From Amycolatopsis lurida (GTDB lineage Bacteria > Actinomycetota > Actinomycetes > Mycobacteriales > Pseudonocardiaceae): a stretch of 64,000 bases of DNA. The stretch lies in NCBI RefSeq assembly GCF_900105055.1, contig NZ_FNTA01000004.1, forward strand, positions 3,131,501 through 3,195,500. Direction: 5' to 3'. Shown one piece after another: positions 1-8,483 of the stretch. The position numbers and the translations under genes are program-made. The notes beneath the pieces are model-generated. The model was not told the origin of the DNA. It saw only the letters and a program-made list of their open reading frames with translations, and searched no databases. The stretch's first letter is position 1; every line of letters starts with the position of its first letter.

Positions 1-1
1 C

Positions 2-187
2 GACTACTCACGAACGTTGAGCAGGAACACGCGCTACACCGCCGCGGGCATCCTCGTCGTGCAGACACTTCCATCCCGGCTCCGAGACGATCCGGTCGGC
101 GTAGTCGGTGAACTGGTCGCCGCACACGAGGTCGCTTCGGCTCGCACACGTCCCGCAGTCCACGTTGCCGGTGCCGACGCCGCGTGA
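2..187 (+). CDS. C-terminal fragment of an unidentified protein (possibly DUF559-like)
   Basis: An open frame enters from the left edge and ends at TGA 185-187, just before a strong hairpin. The visible 61 residues include AAGILVVQTLPSRLRDDP followed by a helix-forming GELVAAHEVA tail. This layout (a hydrophobic strand ending in a conserved loop, then a final helix) resembles the C-terminus of DUF559/Vsr-like endonuclease-fold proteins common in actinobacteria. With no N-terminus or active site visible, the family is an inference. Codon use is normal for the window. Confidence 0.5.
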   Translation, partial: DYSRTLSRNTRYTAAGILVVQTLPSRLRDDPVGVVGELVAAHEVASARTRPAVHVAGADAA

Positions 188-225
188 GGGCCCCCTTCCC
201 TCGGCTGAGCCGAGGGAAGGGGGCC
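188..225. terminator. Bidirectional terminator-like hairpin
   Basis: Near-perfect inverted repeat: arms 189-206 and 208-225 (GGCCCCCTTCCCTCGGCT and its complement). It starts one base after the stop of the left-edge gene and lies just beyond the stop of the convergent M14 peptidase gene, so it can serve both. There is no U-tract, as is usual in high-GC actinobacteria. It shares the AAGGGGGCC core with other palindromes in the window. Confidence 0.75.
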
Positions 226-240
226 TTCACGCGACAGCCG

Positions 241-1458
241 CTACTCCAGGATCCGCGCCAGGGCGGCGGAGTCGGCGGTACCCGGCAGCCGGTCGAAGGC
301 CTCCGGGTCGATGTACCCGACCGCACCCGTGCTCACGTCCCGCAGCATGTTGTAAAGCCCAGCCATCACCGCGCGCGTGAAGCGCTCCCGGTGTTGCTGC
401 CCGAGCGTCTGCGTCTGCCCGCGCACCTCGAACAGCACCGTCCCCGTCCCGTTCAGCGCGAACGAGCACCGCGCCTGCCCCGGCAGATCCCGGTCCGGCG
501 CGTGCGGATACCGCGCCCCGACGAACCCGCGCGACGTCATCCCGTTGAACGCGCTGATCGCCAGCTGCCGCGATTCGTCCTTTGTGTACACATCGCGGTA
601 CTTCGCGTACTTCTGGCCTGGCTCGAAGAACTTGTCGGGCAACGGCGGGTAGTCGATGCCGACGTCGAGCAGCCGGTTGCTGCCTTCCTGCCGGACGCAG
701 GCGCCTTGATGGTGCAGATCGACGTAGACGTCGGGCACCTTCCCCCGCGAAGCGGTCAGCTCCAGGTACACCGAACGCAGCGCCCGCGCCTCGGGCGTGA
801 TGAACCAGCCCGGCTGATCCGGCGCGCCCGGGACGTCCTCGGCGCGCGGGACGTAGCTCAGCTCGGGATTGAAGTCGCGGTTGACGTCGAATCCAGGCCG
901 CTTGCGGTAGTCGTCGCCCTGGAGGACGTCGCTGAGGTAGTTCCAGGTGGGCGGCCGGTCCTTCAGCTGGGGGAACTTCCGCTGCACCTCGGCCCACGAC
1001 AGGTCGTTGCCGCGCCGGTCGAGTTCGGCGCCGTCCGGGTTCAGTTTCGGCACCGCGACGAAGGTGATGGTCTTCCGCAGCCGCTCGGCGTCCCGCGACT
1101 CCGACGTGCCGAGGTAGTCGAGGATGCGCAGCAGGGCGTCGGTGCCGGTCTTCTCGTTCCCGTGGATCTCGCTGGAGACCACGAACACCTTCGGCCCGGT
1201 CCCGACGGTCGCCTGGTGGATCACCCGGCCGCGGTTGGACCGCCCGACTTCCTTGACCTTCACCCGCCCTTGGCTCACCCGTTCGAGTCGCCCGAGCTCC
1301 CGCACCATCTCGCGATAGTCGGTGAACTCGTTGATGGGCAGCTCCCGCGGCTCTTCGCTGCAGGGCGCCACCGGAGCCGCCACCGCCGCGGGCGCGCTGA
1401 CGAGCGGGAGCATCGCCAGCCCCACCACCACGGGAACCAATCGACCGGACAACGACAT
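241..1458 (-). CDS. Secreted M14-family zinc carboxypeptidase
   Basis: Predicted exported metallocarboxypeptidase of 405 aa. An N-terminal signal peptide (MSLSGRLVPVVVGLAML, cleavage after VAA) precedes an M14 domain. Visible zinc and catalytic elements are HGNE in IHGNEKTG (HxxE), a second zinc histidine in VDLHHQG, and the general-base glutamate in LFEVRGQ near the C-terminus; VNRDF resembles the substrate-binding NR pair. The ATG at 1458 is preceded by GGGGAG at good spacing. A GTG 30 bp further upstream is in frame but has no ribosome site. Cysteines near the mature N-terminus and in the catalytic half could form disulfides. The neighbouring S8 protease suggests an extracellular protein-degradation role. 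The exact substrate is unknown. Confidence 0.88.
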   Translation of the reverse strand: MSLSGRLVPVVVGLAMLPLVSAPAAVAAPVAPCSEEPRELPINEFTDYREMVRELGRLERVSQGRVKVKEVGRSNRGRVIHQATVGTGPKVFVVSSEIHGNEKTGTDALLRILDYLGTSESRDAERLRKTITFVAVPKLNPDGAELDRRGNDLSWAEVQRKFPQLKDRPPTWNYLSDVLQGDDYRKRPGFDVNRDFNPELSYVPRAEDVPGAPDQPGWFITPEARALRSVYLELTASRGKVPDVYVDLHHQGACVRQEGSNRLLDVGIDYPPLPDKFFEPGQKYAKYRDVYTKDESRQLAISAFNGMTSRGFVGARYPHAPDRDLPGQARCSFALNGTGTVLFEVRGQTQTLGQQHRERFTRAVMAGLYNMLRDVSTGAVGYIDPEAFDRLPGTADSAALARILE

Positions 1459-1590
1459 CGTGAACTCCCCACTGTCGAAGGTGCTCACAACGTAGCGAGA
1501 AGGACCCCGATCGCGAATCCGGCGAAAGTTCCCGAAAACGAAACCGGGGCCGGCCCACGAACGTGGACCGGCCCCGGCGATCGCGCGAAA

Positions 1591-3003
1591 CTACTTCACC
1601 GCGTCCAGGGCGTTGACGCGGCCGTGGCCGTAGTACGAGTTGTCCTTCGCCGGGCCTTCACAGACCGGCGCCGCGGTGCCGCAGGGGATCGTGTCCGCCT
1701 GGTGCTCCAGCAGCCAGGTCAGCACCCGCGGCGAAGCGTGGCGGTAGCGGGACGCCAGCAGCGCGGCGACACCGGCGGCGTGCGGGGACGCCATCGAGGT
1801 GCCGCACTTGGCGCCGTAGCCGCCGTTGAAGATGGTCGACAGCGGGCAACCCACCCCCTCGCCCGTGGGCGGAAGCTGGGCGCGGTCGCCGCCGGGGGCG
1901 GTGACCGAAACGTCGTCACCGTAGTTGCTGTACGAAGACTTCGTGCCCGCGTAGCCGATGGCCGAGACGTTGACGACGCCGTCGATGGCCTTGGGCAGGA
2001 TGCCGCAGCTCGTGTCGACCGGGTGCGGGCGGTTCGGGTCGGTGGTCTGCTTGTCCGGGTCGAAACCGCTGTTGCCGGCGGCGGCGACGTTCAGCACGCC
2101 ACGGCCGGTCGAGTAGGTCACCGCGCGGCGGACGGCTTCGAACGCGGCCGCGTCGCCCGGCTCCTTCGAGCAGTAGAACATGCCCGGGTCGATGTAGTAG
2201 CTGTTGTTCGTGACCGGGAAGCGGTGCTTCGCCGCCCACATGAACCCGCACACCGCGGCCTCGGGGAGGATCAGGCCGTCGTCGTTCACGACCTTCACCG
2301 ACGCCAGCTTGACGCCGGGCGCCACGCCCGTGAAGCCGCGCGCGGCGTCCTTGCCCGCGATCGTGCCGGCGACGTGCGTGCCGTGGTCGGAGTTCGTGGG
2401 CGCCCAGGCGGCGGGCGTGGTGTCGGGCGCGCCGCTGTTGCAGCCTGCCGACACCTTCGGGTCGAGGGCCGCCTTCAGTGCGGGGTGGGTGGGCTCGATG
2501 CCCGAGTCCAGCACGCCGACGGTCACCGAGCGGCTGCCACCGGAGATCTTGTTCGCCTCGGGAGCCTGGATCGCCCGCATGTCCCATTGCTGGGCCGACA
2601 GGTCCTCTTCGACGGCGACGCTGGTGGTCTCTTCGTTCTCCTTGGTGTCGACCACGGCGGAGCGCGTCGAGCGGGTGGAGGCCGCCGGCGGGAACGCGAC
2701 GTCACGGCCACCCGAGTAGGCGCGGAAGACACCGATCTTCGCCTGGAAGTCGGCGTTGCGCGAGGTCGCCACCGCGACCCCGATCTCCGGGTAGTACGCG
2801 ACCTTCTCGCCACACTTGGCGCGCAGCTCGTTGTCGACCTTGCGCTCCGGGGTGCGCGGGTCGTAGAGCACCACGTAGTTGAACGGGGCGCTCGCGGTGT
2901 CGCACTGCGGCGCGGGCGCGGCGCTCGCCGACGGGGCCGCGAACACGCTTCCCGCCGCCGCCGCGACGAGCGCGGGGACGAGCAGGCGTCTGATCCGGGA
3001 CAT
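1591..3003 (-). CDS. Secreted S8 (subtilisin-like) serine protease
   Basis: 470 aa. Signal peptide with an Ala-rich core (residues 1-29), a propeptide-like segment to about 135, then the peptidase S8 domain. The catalytic triad is visible: Asp166 in VGVLDSGIEP, His207 in DHGTHVAGT, Ser403 in GTSMASPHAAGVAALLA, with oxyanion Asn311 in AAGNSG. Cysteine pairs are consistent with an exported enzyme. GGAGGTGG lies directly before the ATG. No C-terminal anchor or pre-protease P-domain is seen, so it should be released. It sits 133 bp upstream (transcriptionally) of the M14 carboxypeptidase gene on the same strand; a common transcript is possible but unproven. Confidence 0.93.
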   Translation of the reverse strand: MSRIRRLLVPALVAAAAGSVFAAPSASAAPAPQCDTASAPFNYVVLYDPRTPERKVDNELRAKCGEKVAYYPEIGVAVATSRNADFQAKIGVFRAYSGGRDVAFPPAASTRSTRSAVVDTKENEETTSVAVEEDLSAQQWDMRAIQAPEANKISGGSRSVTVGVLDSGIEPTHPALKAALDPKVSAGCNSGAPDTTPAAWAPTNSDHGTHVAGTIAGKDAARGFTGVAPGVKLASVKVVNDDGLILPEAAVCGFMWAAKHRFPVTNNSYYIDPGMFYCSKEPGDAAAFEAVRRAVTYSTGRGVLNVAAAGNSGFDPDKQTTDPNRPHPVDTSCGILPKAIDGVVNVSAIGYAGTKSSYSNYGDDVSVTAPGGDRAQLPPTGEGVGCPLSTIFNGGYGAKCGTSMASPHAAGVAALLASRYRHASPRVLTWLLEHQADTIPCGTAAPVCEGPAKDNSYYGHGRVNALDAVK

Positions 3004-3082
3004 TCCACCTCCATGATTCGGTGGAGTGAACGTAAGCGAGCCGGACCCTGCCCAACACCGTCAAAAGGACGACAAAACCCGA

Positions 3083-3337
3083 TCAGGCGTCAGCCTTCTC
3101 CGCGTCCCGTGACTTGGCGCCACGAAGCGTGCGCAGACCGATGAGCCCGATGATGGTGCCGAGCACGAACGAGACGACCGTCAGCACCGCGTGCACGATG
3201 AAGTAGGCCGTCGGCGAGCCGTCCGCGGCCCAGGCGCGGTCACTGTCCCAGAGGTTCTTGGCGAAGGTGATCCAGATGATCCACGACCACACGCCGAAAC
3301 CCAGCAGGAACATCGAAGTACCTCGCGAAATGCGCAT
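3083..3337 (-). CDS. SCO4848-family small membrane protein
   Basis: 84 aa with two membrane segments: FLLGFGVWSWIIWITF at about residues 10-25 and a second at about 45-66, ending in a charged tail. The WSWIIW.TF..NLW pattern and its position divergent from a D-Ala-D-Ala carboxypeptidase match the Streptomyces SCO4848/SCO4847 pair. No catalytic motif is visible and the function is unknown. The start is ATG at 3337; the divergent carboxypeptidase promoter lies in the 43-bp gap. Confidence 0.8.
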   Translation of the reverse strand: MRISRGTSMFLLGFGVWSWIIWITFAKNLWDSDRAWAADGSPTAYFIVHAVLTVVSFVLGTIIGLIGLRTLRGAKSRDAEKADA

Positions 3338-3380
3338 GCCCCTGAGTATGCAGCGAGCCCGGCGGCGCTACATTGCTCGG

Positions 3381-4619
3381 GTGCACAGCGCTATCTCCCG
3401 GTTGCTCCTGGTCCTCGTTTCCGGTGTGCTCGCCCTCGCGGTGACGCCGGTGGCCACAGCCGCCCCGAAGCCACCAGCCCAGGCGCAGCCGTGCGCGAAC
3501 AAGGTCACGCCTCCCCCGCCCGTCGACACCTCCGAGAAACCGCGCCCCGGCGAGGCCGCTCCGACGCCGCTGCCGGTGCCGCCGGTTCCGGTGGGCGGCG
3601 ACCGGATGGCCGAATGCGGGCTCGTGCTCCCGAAGCGCGCGCTGAACCCGCCCGAGGGGAACACCTCCGCGTCATGGGTGCTGCAGGACCTCGAAACCGG
3701 TGACGTCATCGCGGCGAAGGATCCGCACGCCCGCCAGCGGCCGGCGTCGCTGATCAAGGTCCTGCTCGGGCTGGTCGTGGTCACCGAACTCCCGCCCGCC
3801 AAGATCGTCGTGCCGACCAAGGAGGACGCCGAGCAGGAGTGCACCTGCATGGGCATCGCCGCCGGTGGTCAGTACACAGTGGACCAGCTGCTGCACGGAC
3901 TGCTGATGCACTCGGGCAACGACGCGGCGCACGCGCTCTCCACCGTGCTCGGCGGCCTGGACGCGACACTCGCGAAGATGAACGCGCTGGCCACCCGCAT
4001 CGGCGCCACGGACACCCGGGCCGCCACACCGTCCGGGCTCGACGGCCCCGGCATGTCGACCTCCGCCTACGACATGAGCCTGATCTTCCACTACGCGATG
4101 AAGAACCCCGAATTCGCCAAGGTGGTCAAGACCAAGAGCTTCGAAGTCCCGGCCACCGCGGGGAAACCGGTCGTCACGATCTACAACGACAACAAGCTCC
4201 TCGGCAGCTACCCCGGGTTCACCGGCGGGAAGACCGGCTTCACCGACGACGCGCGCCACACCTACGCCGGCAGCGCCGTCCGGAACGGTCACCGGATCGG
4301 GGTCGTGATGCTGCGCGCCGAGCAGCGCCCGACCAGGGTCACCGAACAGGCCGCGAAGCTTCTCGACTACGGCATCGCGCTGCGCGAGTCCGAGGCCGAA
4401 TCGGTGGGGCGCATCGAATACCGGTCACCGGAAGCCGTGAACGCGGATCCGGCCAACGCCGCGCCGAACACCGACGGCGCGGCGAACAGCGGAGCCGCGG
4501 CCGCGGCCGAAGACCCGTTCGGCGTGACGGGCTGGATCATCACGCTGGTCGTCTTCCTGATCATCGTGGCGTCGTTCGTCATCGGCCACCAGCGCAAGAA
4601 GGCCATGGCAAGCGAATAA
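3381..4619 (+). CDS. D-alanyl-D-alanine carboxypeptidase (S11 penicillin-binding protein)
   Basis: Membrane-anchored DD-carboxypeptidase that trims the terminal D-Ala of peptidoglycan stem peptides. All three penicillin-binding motifs are present: SxxK (Ser123-Leu-Ile-Lys126), SGN (178-180) and KTG (284-286). A signal peptide (about residues 1-28) is followed by a Pro-rich linker, the catalytic domain and a C-terminal membrane helix (GWIITLVVFLIIVASFVIG) with a basic tail. I chose GTG 3381 because TACATT sits 7 nt upstream as a -10 box, suggesting a leaderless mRNA that begins directly with the signal peptide; an in-frame ATG at 3348 is the alternative. The stop is 2 bp from that of the convergent YihY gene. 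Confidence 0.92.
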   Translation: MHSAISRLLLVLVSGVLALAVTPVATAAPKPPAQAQPCANKVTPPPPVDTSEKPRPGEAAPTPLPVPPVPVGGDRMAECGLVLPKRALNPPEGNTSASWVLQDLETGDVIAAKDPHARQRPASLIKVLLGLVVVTELPPAKIVVPTKEDAEQECTCMGIAAGGQYTVDQLLHGLLMHSGNDAAHALSTVLGGLDATLAKMNALATRIGATDTRAATPSGLDGPGMSTSAYDMSLIFHYAMKNPEFAKVVKTKSFEVPATAGKPVVTIYNDNKLLGSYPGFTGGKTGFTDDARHTYAGSAVRNGHRIGVVMLRAEQRPTRVTEQAAKLLDYGIALRESEAESVGRIEYRSPEAVNADPANAAPNTDGAANSGAAAAAEDPFGVTGWIITLVVFLIIVASFVIGHQRKKAMASE

Positions 4620-4621
4620 CG

Positions 4622-5644
4622 TCAGGACCTGCGGCGGCCGAGCCAGCCCAGCAGCGCGCCGGTCGCGAAAGCCCCGCCGACGGCGCCGAGTCCCGGCCCC
4701 TGCTGGACGGTCACCCGCGGGTGGATCAGCACCGGGGCGGGCGGCTCGATGACCGTCTTCAGGTTCTCCTTCGCCGTCGCCGTCCACGCGGTGACGAACA
4801 GCAAGAACCGCGAAACGAGGTTCGCGAACACGAGCAGGCCGATCACCGGGCCGAACAAGGTGAACGCCGGTGATTTCGTGACGCTGCCGAGGTAAAGGGT
4901 CGCAGCCTGCTGGAGCACGATGAACCCGACCGCGGCGAAGATCGCGCCCTTGACCGCGCTGCGCAGCGCGACGTGCTCACGAGGCAGCCTCGCGATGACC
5001 CACAGGAAGACCAGGGTGTTCGCGAGCAGGCCGAGCAGGATCGTCGCGACCTTCAGCAGGAACACGGCCCAGCCCTGGTTCTCGAGACCGACCAGTTCGA
5101 GCAGGAACCGCCCGACGCCGCTGCCCGCCGCGGTGAGGCCGAACGAGATCACCAGCGCTAGACCGAGCCCCACGAGGGACAGCAGGTCCTTGATCGTCGT
5201 CGACACCAACGGCAGCTGCTGCTTTTCCTGGCCCCACTGGGCGGTCAGCGCGTCACGCAGGTTGGTCATCCAGCCGACGCCCGAATACAGCGCCAGCAGC
5301 AGGCCGAACACCCCGATCCCGCCGCCGGAGTCCAGCGCCGCCTTGATGATGCTGCCGACGAGATCGCTCAGCCCCTCCGGGACCGACTTCTTGATGCCGT
5401 CGACGAGCTGGTTCGTCACCACCTGGTCGCCGGCGAGCACGATCTTGAGGATCGCGAAGGCGACCATCAGGATCGGGATCACCGACAGCACGCTGAAGTA
5501 GGTGATGGCGGCGGCATAGTGATTGCCGTAGCGCTCGGTGAAGGCGTCGTTCGCCCGGATGAGGTGATCGAGCCAGCCGTACTTCCGCCTCAGGCGCGGT
5601 AACAGCTTGTCCTGTTCCGGCTTCGCGCCGTCATCATTCGCCAC
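4622..5644 (-). CDS. YihY/BrkB-family integral membrane protein
   Basis: About 340 aa with six hydrophobic segments and the family hallmark YAAAITYFSVLSVIPILM in the first. The family (BrkB, formerly misannotated RNase BN) has no settled biochemical function. The C-terminus has a Pro-rich stretch and a short helix ending GALLGWLGRRRS. The reading frame allows TTG at 5650 or GTG at 5644; the latter follows a TAGCGT -10-like box at leaderless spacing and is preferred. Convergent with the DD-carboxypeptidase gene and directly downstream of trpS on the same strand (41 bp). Confidence 0.87.
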   Translation of the reverse strand: MANDDGAKPEQDKLLPRLRRKYGWLDHLIRANDAFTERYGNHYAAAITYFSVLSVIPILMVAFAILKIVLAGDQVVTNQLVDGIKKSVPEGLSDLVGSIIKAALDSGGGIGVFGLLLALYSGVGWMTNLRDALTAQWGQEKQQLPLVSTTIKDLLSLVGLGLALVISFGLTAAGSGVGRFLLELVGLENQGWAVFLLKVATILLGLLANTLVFLWVIARLPREHVALRSAVKGAIFAAVGFIVLQQAATLYLGSVTKSPAFTLFGPVIGLLVFANLVSRFLLFVTAWTATAKENLKTVIEPPAPVLIHPRVTVQQGPGLGAVGGAFATGALLGWLGRRRS

Positions 5645-5685
5645 CGTCAAACGCTAACCACACAGCGACGACATCGCAGCGCGAA

Positions 5686-6705
5686 TCAGCCCGCCGGGGG
5701 AAGGAACCCGATGTTCTCGTAGACGTTCCGCAACGTCACCGAAGCGACCTCCCTGGCCCGTTGCGCACCGAGCGCCAAGGCCTTGTCGAGTTCGGCGACG
5801 TCGTCCAGATAGGACTGGACGCGCTCCTGCACCGGCGTGACCCAGTCGACGAATGCCTCCGCGACGCCCTTCTTCAGGTCGCCGTAACCCTTGCCCTCGT
5901 AGGAGTTCTCGAGTTCGGCGACCGGCTGATCGGTCAGGGCGGAGAGGATCGTCAGCAGGTTCGAAACACCCGGCTTGTTCTCGGCGTCGAAGACGATCTC
6001 GCGGCCGGTGTCCGTGACCGCCGAGCGCACCTTCTTCGCCGACTTCTTCGGGTCTTCGAGCAGCTCGATGAGGCCGTTGCCGGTCGACGAGGATTTGCTC
6101 ATCTTCGCGGTCGGGTCCTGCAGGTCGTAGATCTTCGCCGTGTCCTTGACGATATGCGGCTCCGGCACGGTGAACGTCTTGCCGTAGCGGTTGTTGAACC
6201 GCTGCGCGAGGTTGCGCGTCAGCTCCAGGTGCTGCCGCTGGTCCTCGCCGACAGGGACCTCGTTCGCCTGGTACAGCAGGATGTCGGCGGCCTGCAGGAC
6301 CGGGTACGTGAACAGGCCGACACTGGCGCGATCGGTGCCCTGCTTCGCGGCCTTGTCCTTGAACTGCGTCATCCGGCTCGCTTCGCCGAAGCCGGTCTGG
6401 CACTCCAGCACCCAGCCCAGCTGGGCGTGCTCGGGCACGTGGCTCTGGACGAACAGTGCGCTTCGGGCCGGGTCGACCCCGAGCGCGAGCAGCTGCGCCG
6501 CCGAGCGGCGGGTGCGGTCGAGCAGCACCTTCGGATCCTGCTCGACGGTGATCGCGTGCAGGTCGACGACCATGTAGAAGGTGTCGTGGGTGTCCTGCAG
6601 GCGAACCCACTGCCGCAGCGCGCCCAGGTAGTTGCCGAGGTGGAACGAGTCGGCGGTCGGCTGGATCCCGGAGAGCACGCGCGGGCGCTTCTGTTCGTCG
6701 GACAC
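5686..6705 (-). CDS. trpS: Tryptophan--tRNA ligase
   Basis: Class I aminoacyl-tRNA synthetase of 339 aa, the normal bacterial length. It charges tRNA-Trp in the cytoplasm. The HIGH-type motif appears as HLGN (22-25) after SGIQPTADSF, and KMSKS is at 201-205. DLHAIT and the GEDQRQHLELTR segment are further TrpRS signatures. The start is GTG. No Trp-rich leader peptide or T-box is visible upstream. It is divergent from the S1 protease gene. Confidence 0.97.
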   Translation of the reverse strand: MSDEQKRPRVLSGIQPTADSFHLGNYLGALRQWVRLQDTHDTFYMVVDLHAITVEQDPKVLLDRTRRSAAQLLALGVDPARSALFVQSHVPEHAQLGWVLECQTGFGEASRMTQFKDKAAKQGTDRASVGLFTYPVLQAADILLYQANEVPVGEDQRQHLELTRNLAQRFNNRYGKTFTVPEPHIVKDTAKIYDLQDPTAKMSKSSSTGNGLIELLEDPKKSAKKVRSAVTDTGREIVFDAENKPGVSNLLTILSALTDQPVAELENSYEGKGYGDLKKGVAEAFVDWVTPVQERVQSYLDDVAELDKALALGAQRAREVASVTLRNVYENIGFLPPAG

Positions 6706-6868
6706 GCCCGGATTCTCTCAGGCCACGCCACGGCGGGTCACTCGGCCTCGCCCCGGCCGAACGGTCTAAACGGTTAAACGCCACATACTTCCGACGGTTC
6801 TGGCCAGGGTGCCCGATTCCTAGCGTTCATGGCACCGGATCTTCCGGCCACACCGAAGGAGAACCCAG

Positions 6869-7615
6869 ATGAAGGCACGATCCCTACTGATGGGCTTGGC
6901 CATGGCGGCCGCGGCCGTCTTCTCGCTTTCCGGCGTCGCGGCTGCGGCCGAGCCCACCGGAGGCGTCCAGCCGAACATCGTCGGCGGCGGTAACGCGACC
7001 CAGGTCTACTCGTTCATGGTGTCCCAGCAGTCGAGCTCCGGCGGCCACCAGTGTGGTGGCTCACTGATCAGCTCGACCTGGGTGGTCACCGCGGCGCACT
7101 GCGGCACGCCGTACCAGGTGCGCGTCGGCACCACGAACCGCACCAGCGGCGGCACCGTCGCCCGCGTGGCCCAGCGCATCGCCCACCCGAGCGCCGACCT
7201 GGCGCTGCTGCGCCTCTCGACGGCGGTGTCGCAGGCGCCGGTCACGATCGCCGCTTCGTCCGGGGCCGTTGGCACCGCGACGCGGATCATCGGCTGGGGC
7301 CAGACCTGCCCCGTCCGCGGTGGTTGTGGCGCCCCGATCAACCTCCAGGAACTGAACACCTCGATCGTCGCCGACACCCGGTGCAGCGGTATCAACGCCG
7401 CCAGCGAGATCTGCACCAACAACCCCAACGGCAACTCGGGTGCCTGCTACGGCGACTCGGGCGGCCCGCAGGTCAAGCAGGTCAGCGGTGTCTGGCAGCT
7501 GGTCGGCGCGACCAGCCGCGCCGGGAACAACAGCAGCACCTGCGCGACCGGGCCGTCGATCTACGTGGACGTCCCCTACTTCCGTAGCTGGATCCGCACC
7601 AACTCCGGCGTCTGA
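6869..7615 (+). CDS. Secreted S1-family (chymotrypsin-fold) serine protease
   Basis: 248 aa. A signal peptide (1-27) and short propeptide are followed by the mature N-terminus at IVGG (37-40). The triad is His77 (TAAHC), Asp110 (SADLALL), Ser197 (GDSGGP). Two conserved disulfide cysteine pairs are visible. The residue at the base of the S1 pocket (six before the catalytic Ser) is Gly191, not Asp, so the trypsin specificity often assigned to this family is doubtful here. AAGGAG lies 7 nt before the ATG. A 13-bp-stem hairpin immediately follows the gene. Probably monocistronic. Confidence 0.93.
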   Translation: MKARSLLMGLAMAAAAVFSLSGVAAAAEPTGGVQPNIVGGGNATQVYSFMVSQQSSSGGHQCGGSLISSTWVVTAAHCGTPYQVRVGTTNRTSGGTVARVAQRIAHPSADLALLRLSTAVSQAPVTIAASSGAVGTATRIIGWGQTCPVRGGCGAPINLQELNTSIVADTRCSGINAASEICTNNPNGNSGACYGDSGGPQVKQVSGVWQLVGATSRAGNNSSTCATGPSIYVDVPYFRSWIRTNSGV

Positions 7616-7622
7616 TCCGGTT

Positions 7623-7658
7623 CCCGCGTCGCCCCACCGTCCCCGGGGGCGACGCGGG
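7623..7658 (+). terminator. Terminator hairpin of the S1 protease gene
   Basis: Arms CCCGCGTCGCCCC (7623-7635) and GGGGCGACGCGGG (7646-7658) with a 10-nt loop, beginning 8 bp after the protease stop. No T-tract. Confidence 0.75.
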
Positions 7659-7659
7659 C

Positions 7660-7915
7660 CCAGCCGGTTCAGCAAGGAACCGTGCGGAAGTTCGAAGAGC
7701 CGCTCCAGCAGCGCGACCGCCTTCAGGGAGTCGCACCGCTCGGGGCGGCTTCTTCCGGTCCGCCAGTAGCTCAAGGTCGCGACGCTGACCCGGACGCCCT
7801 CCAGGGCCAGCCGGTGCCGGATCCGGTCGAGGCCGAGGCCGCTGTCCGTGATCGCCCGGTCCAGGGCGCGGGGGAAGGGGTCACCGGGCCGGCTGCGACG
7901 CCGTGTCACCGTCAT
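7660..7915 (-). pseudogene. Truncated HTH (XRE-like) regulator remnant
   Basis: The minus strand encodes an N-terminal domain with PFPRALDRAITDSGLGLDRI, then a recognition-type segment VSVATLSYWRTGRSRPER and SLKAVALLERLFELP. This pattern is the start of a large actinobacterial family of HTH proteins usually about 300 aa long. Resemblance stops near LGPRRPRGRW at about 7660, where the protease terminator begins. The frame stays open to 7061, but only as the antisense of the protease gene. I read this as a 3'-truncated gene. An ATG at 7915 is the likely start. An intact short regulator cannot be excluded. Confidence 0.5.
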
Positions 7916-7990
7916 GGACCCGAGCGTGGCGATCAGCGAGCGGCTAAACAATCCGGGCCGGACTAGGTGTACCTACCCAAAAATCCGCCG

Positions 7991-8114
7991 ACCTGCGTTT
8001 AGCCCCCTGATCGCGATCCGGGCGTGCGTCTGCGACCGACCTGCGTTCAGCGGGCTAAACGCGATCCGCCAGCCCACGGGCACCCACCTGCGTTTAGCCC
8101 CCTAATCGCGCTCC
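7991..8114. repeat. Three copies of the 29-bp intergenic pseudo-palindrome
   Basis: Copies at 7991-8019, 8039-8067 and 8086-8114. Each has a 5' part ACCTGCGTTTAG (or TTCAG), a 5-bp centre (CCCCC, CGGGC, CCCCC) and a 3' part like CTAATCGCGATCC. All three point the same way and are separated by about 20 bp. They lie between the HTH remnant and the next gene. See the family-wide finding. Confidence 0.85.
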
Positions 8115-8132
8115 GGGGCCGGGAGGCGCAGG

Positions 8133-8483
8133 TCAGGGACGCTGCGGGCGGGTGAGGACGTCATCCGCGAGCACGGCCTCGGCCATCGCGGCGACGTGCG
8201 GGATGGCGGGCTGCGCCGGGGCGGGAGCGGGGGCGACAGCGGCCGCGCGCGCCTTCCGGCGCTGGCGGAACACGCCGAAGGCCATCCCGACGATGCCGAG
8301 CGCGACGGCGATCAAGCCGACCGGGCCCAGAAGACCGAACGCCATCTCCGACCGCGACGTCGTGTCCGCGGCCGATGCCGGCACCGCGCCCGCGACGAGC
8401 AGCGCGACCGGGATCGCGACGACCACCGCGGCCCTTGCCGCGGGCATGGCCGATCGCATCAGGAGATGAACTGGGTTCCGCAC
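8133..8483 (-). CDS. Small exported or membrane protein of unknown function
   Basis: 116 aa. An Ala/Val-rich signal-like helix (about residues 15-38, AGAVPASAAD) is followed by a short polar stretch, a second membrane segment (GLLGPVGLIAVALGIVGMAFG) and a basic, Ala/Pro-rich tail (RQRRKARAAAVAPAPAPA). GTG 8483 is preceded by GGGAGG at 7-nt spacing. No domain recognised. The gene may encode a single-pass lipid-independent membrane protein. Neighbouring genes give no clue. Confidence 0.65.
   Translation of the reverse strand: MRNPVHLLMRSAMPAARAAVVVAIPVALLVAGAVPASAADTTSRSEMAFGLLGPVGLIAVALGIVGMAFGVFRQRRKARAAAVAPAPAPAQPAIPHVAAMAEAVLADDVLTRPQRP

Noticed and set aside
184..3144. Very long plus-strand reading frame across the protease genes
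   Set aside because: It runs antisense to the M14 and S8 protease genes and has Arg/Val/Asp-rich sequence typical of the complement of high-GC coding DNA.
5686..6868. Trp leader or T-box upstream of trpS
   Set aside because: No run of Trp codons, specifier loop or terminator/antiterminator pair in the 163-bp gap.
7991..8114. Short regular repeats considered as a CRISPR array
   Set aside because: Copies occur in both directions across 42 kb, spacers are short and similar, copies differ in centre sequence, and no cas genes are present.
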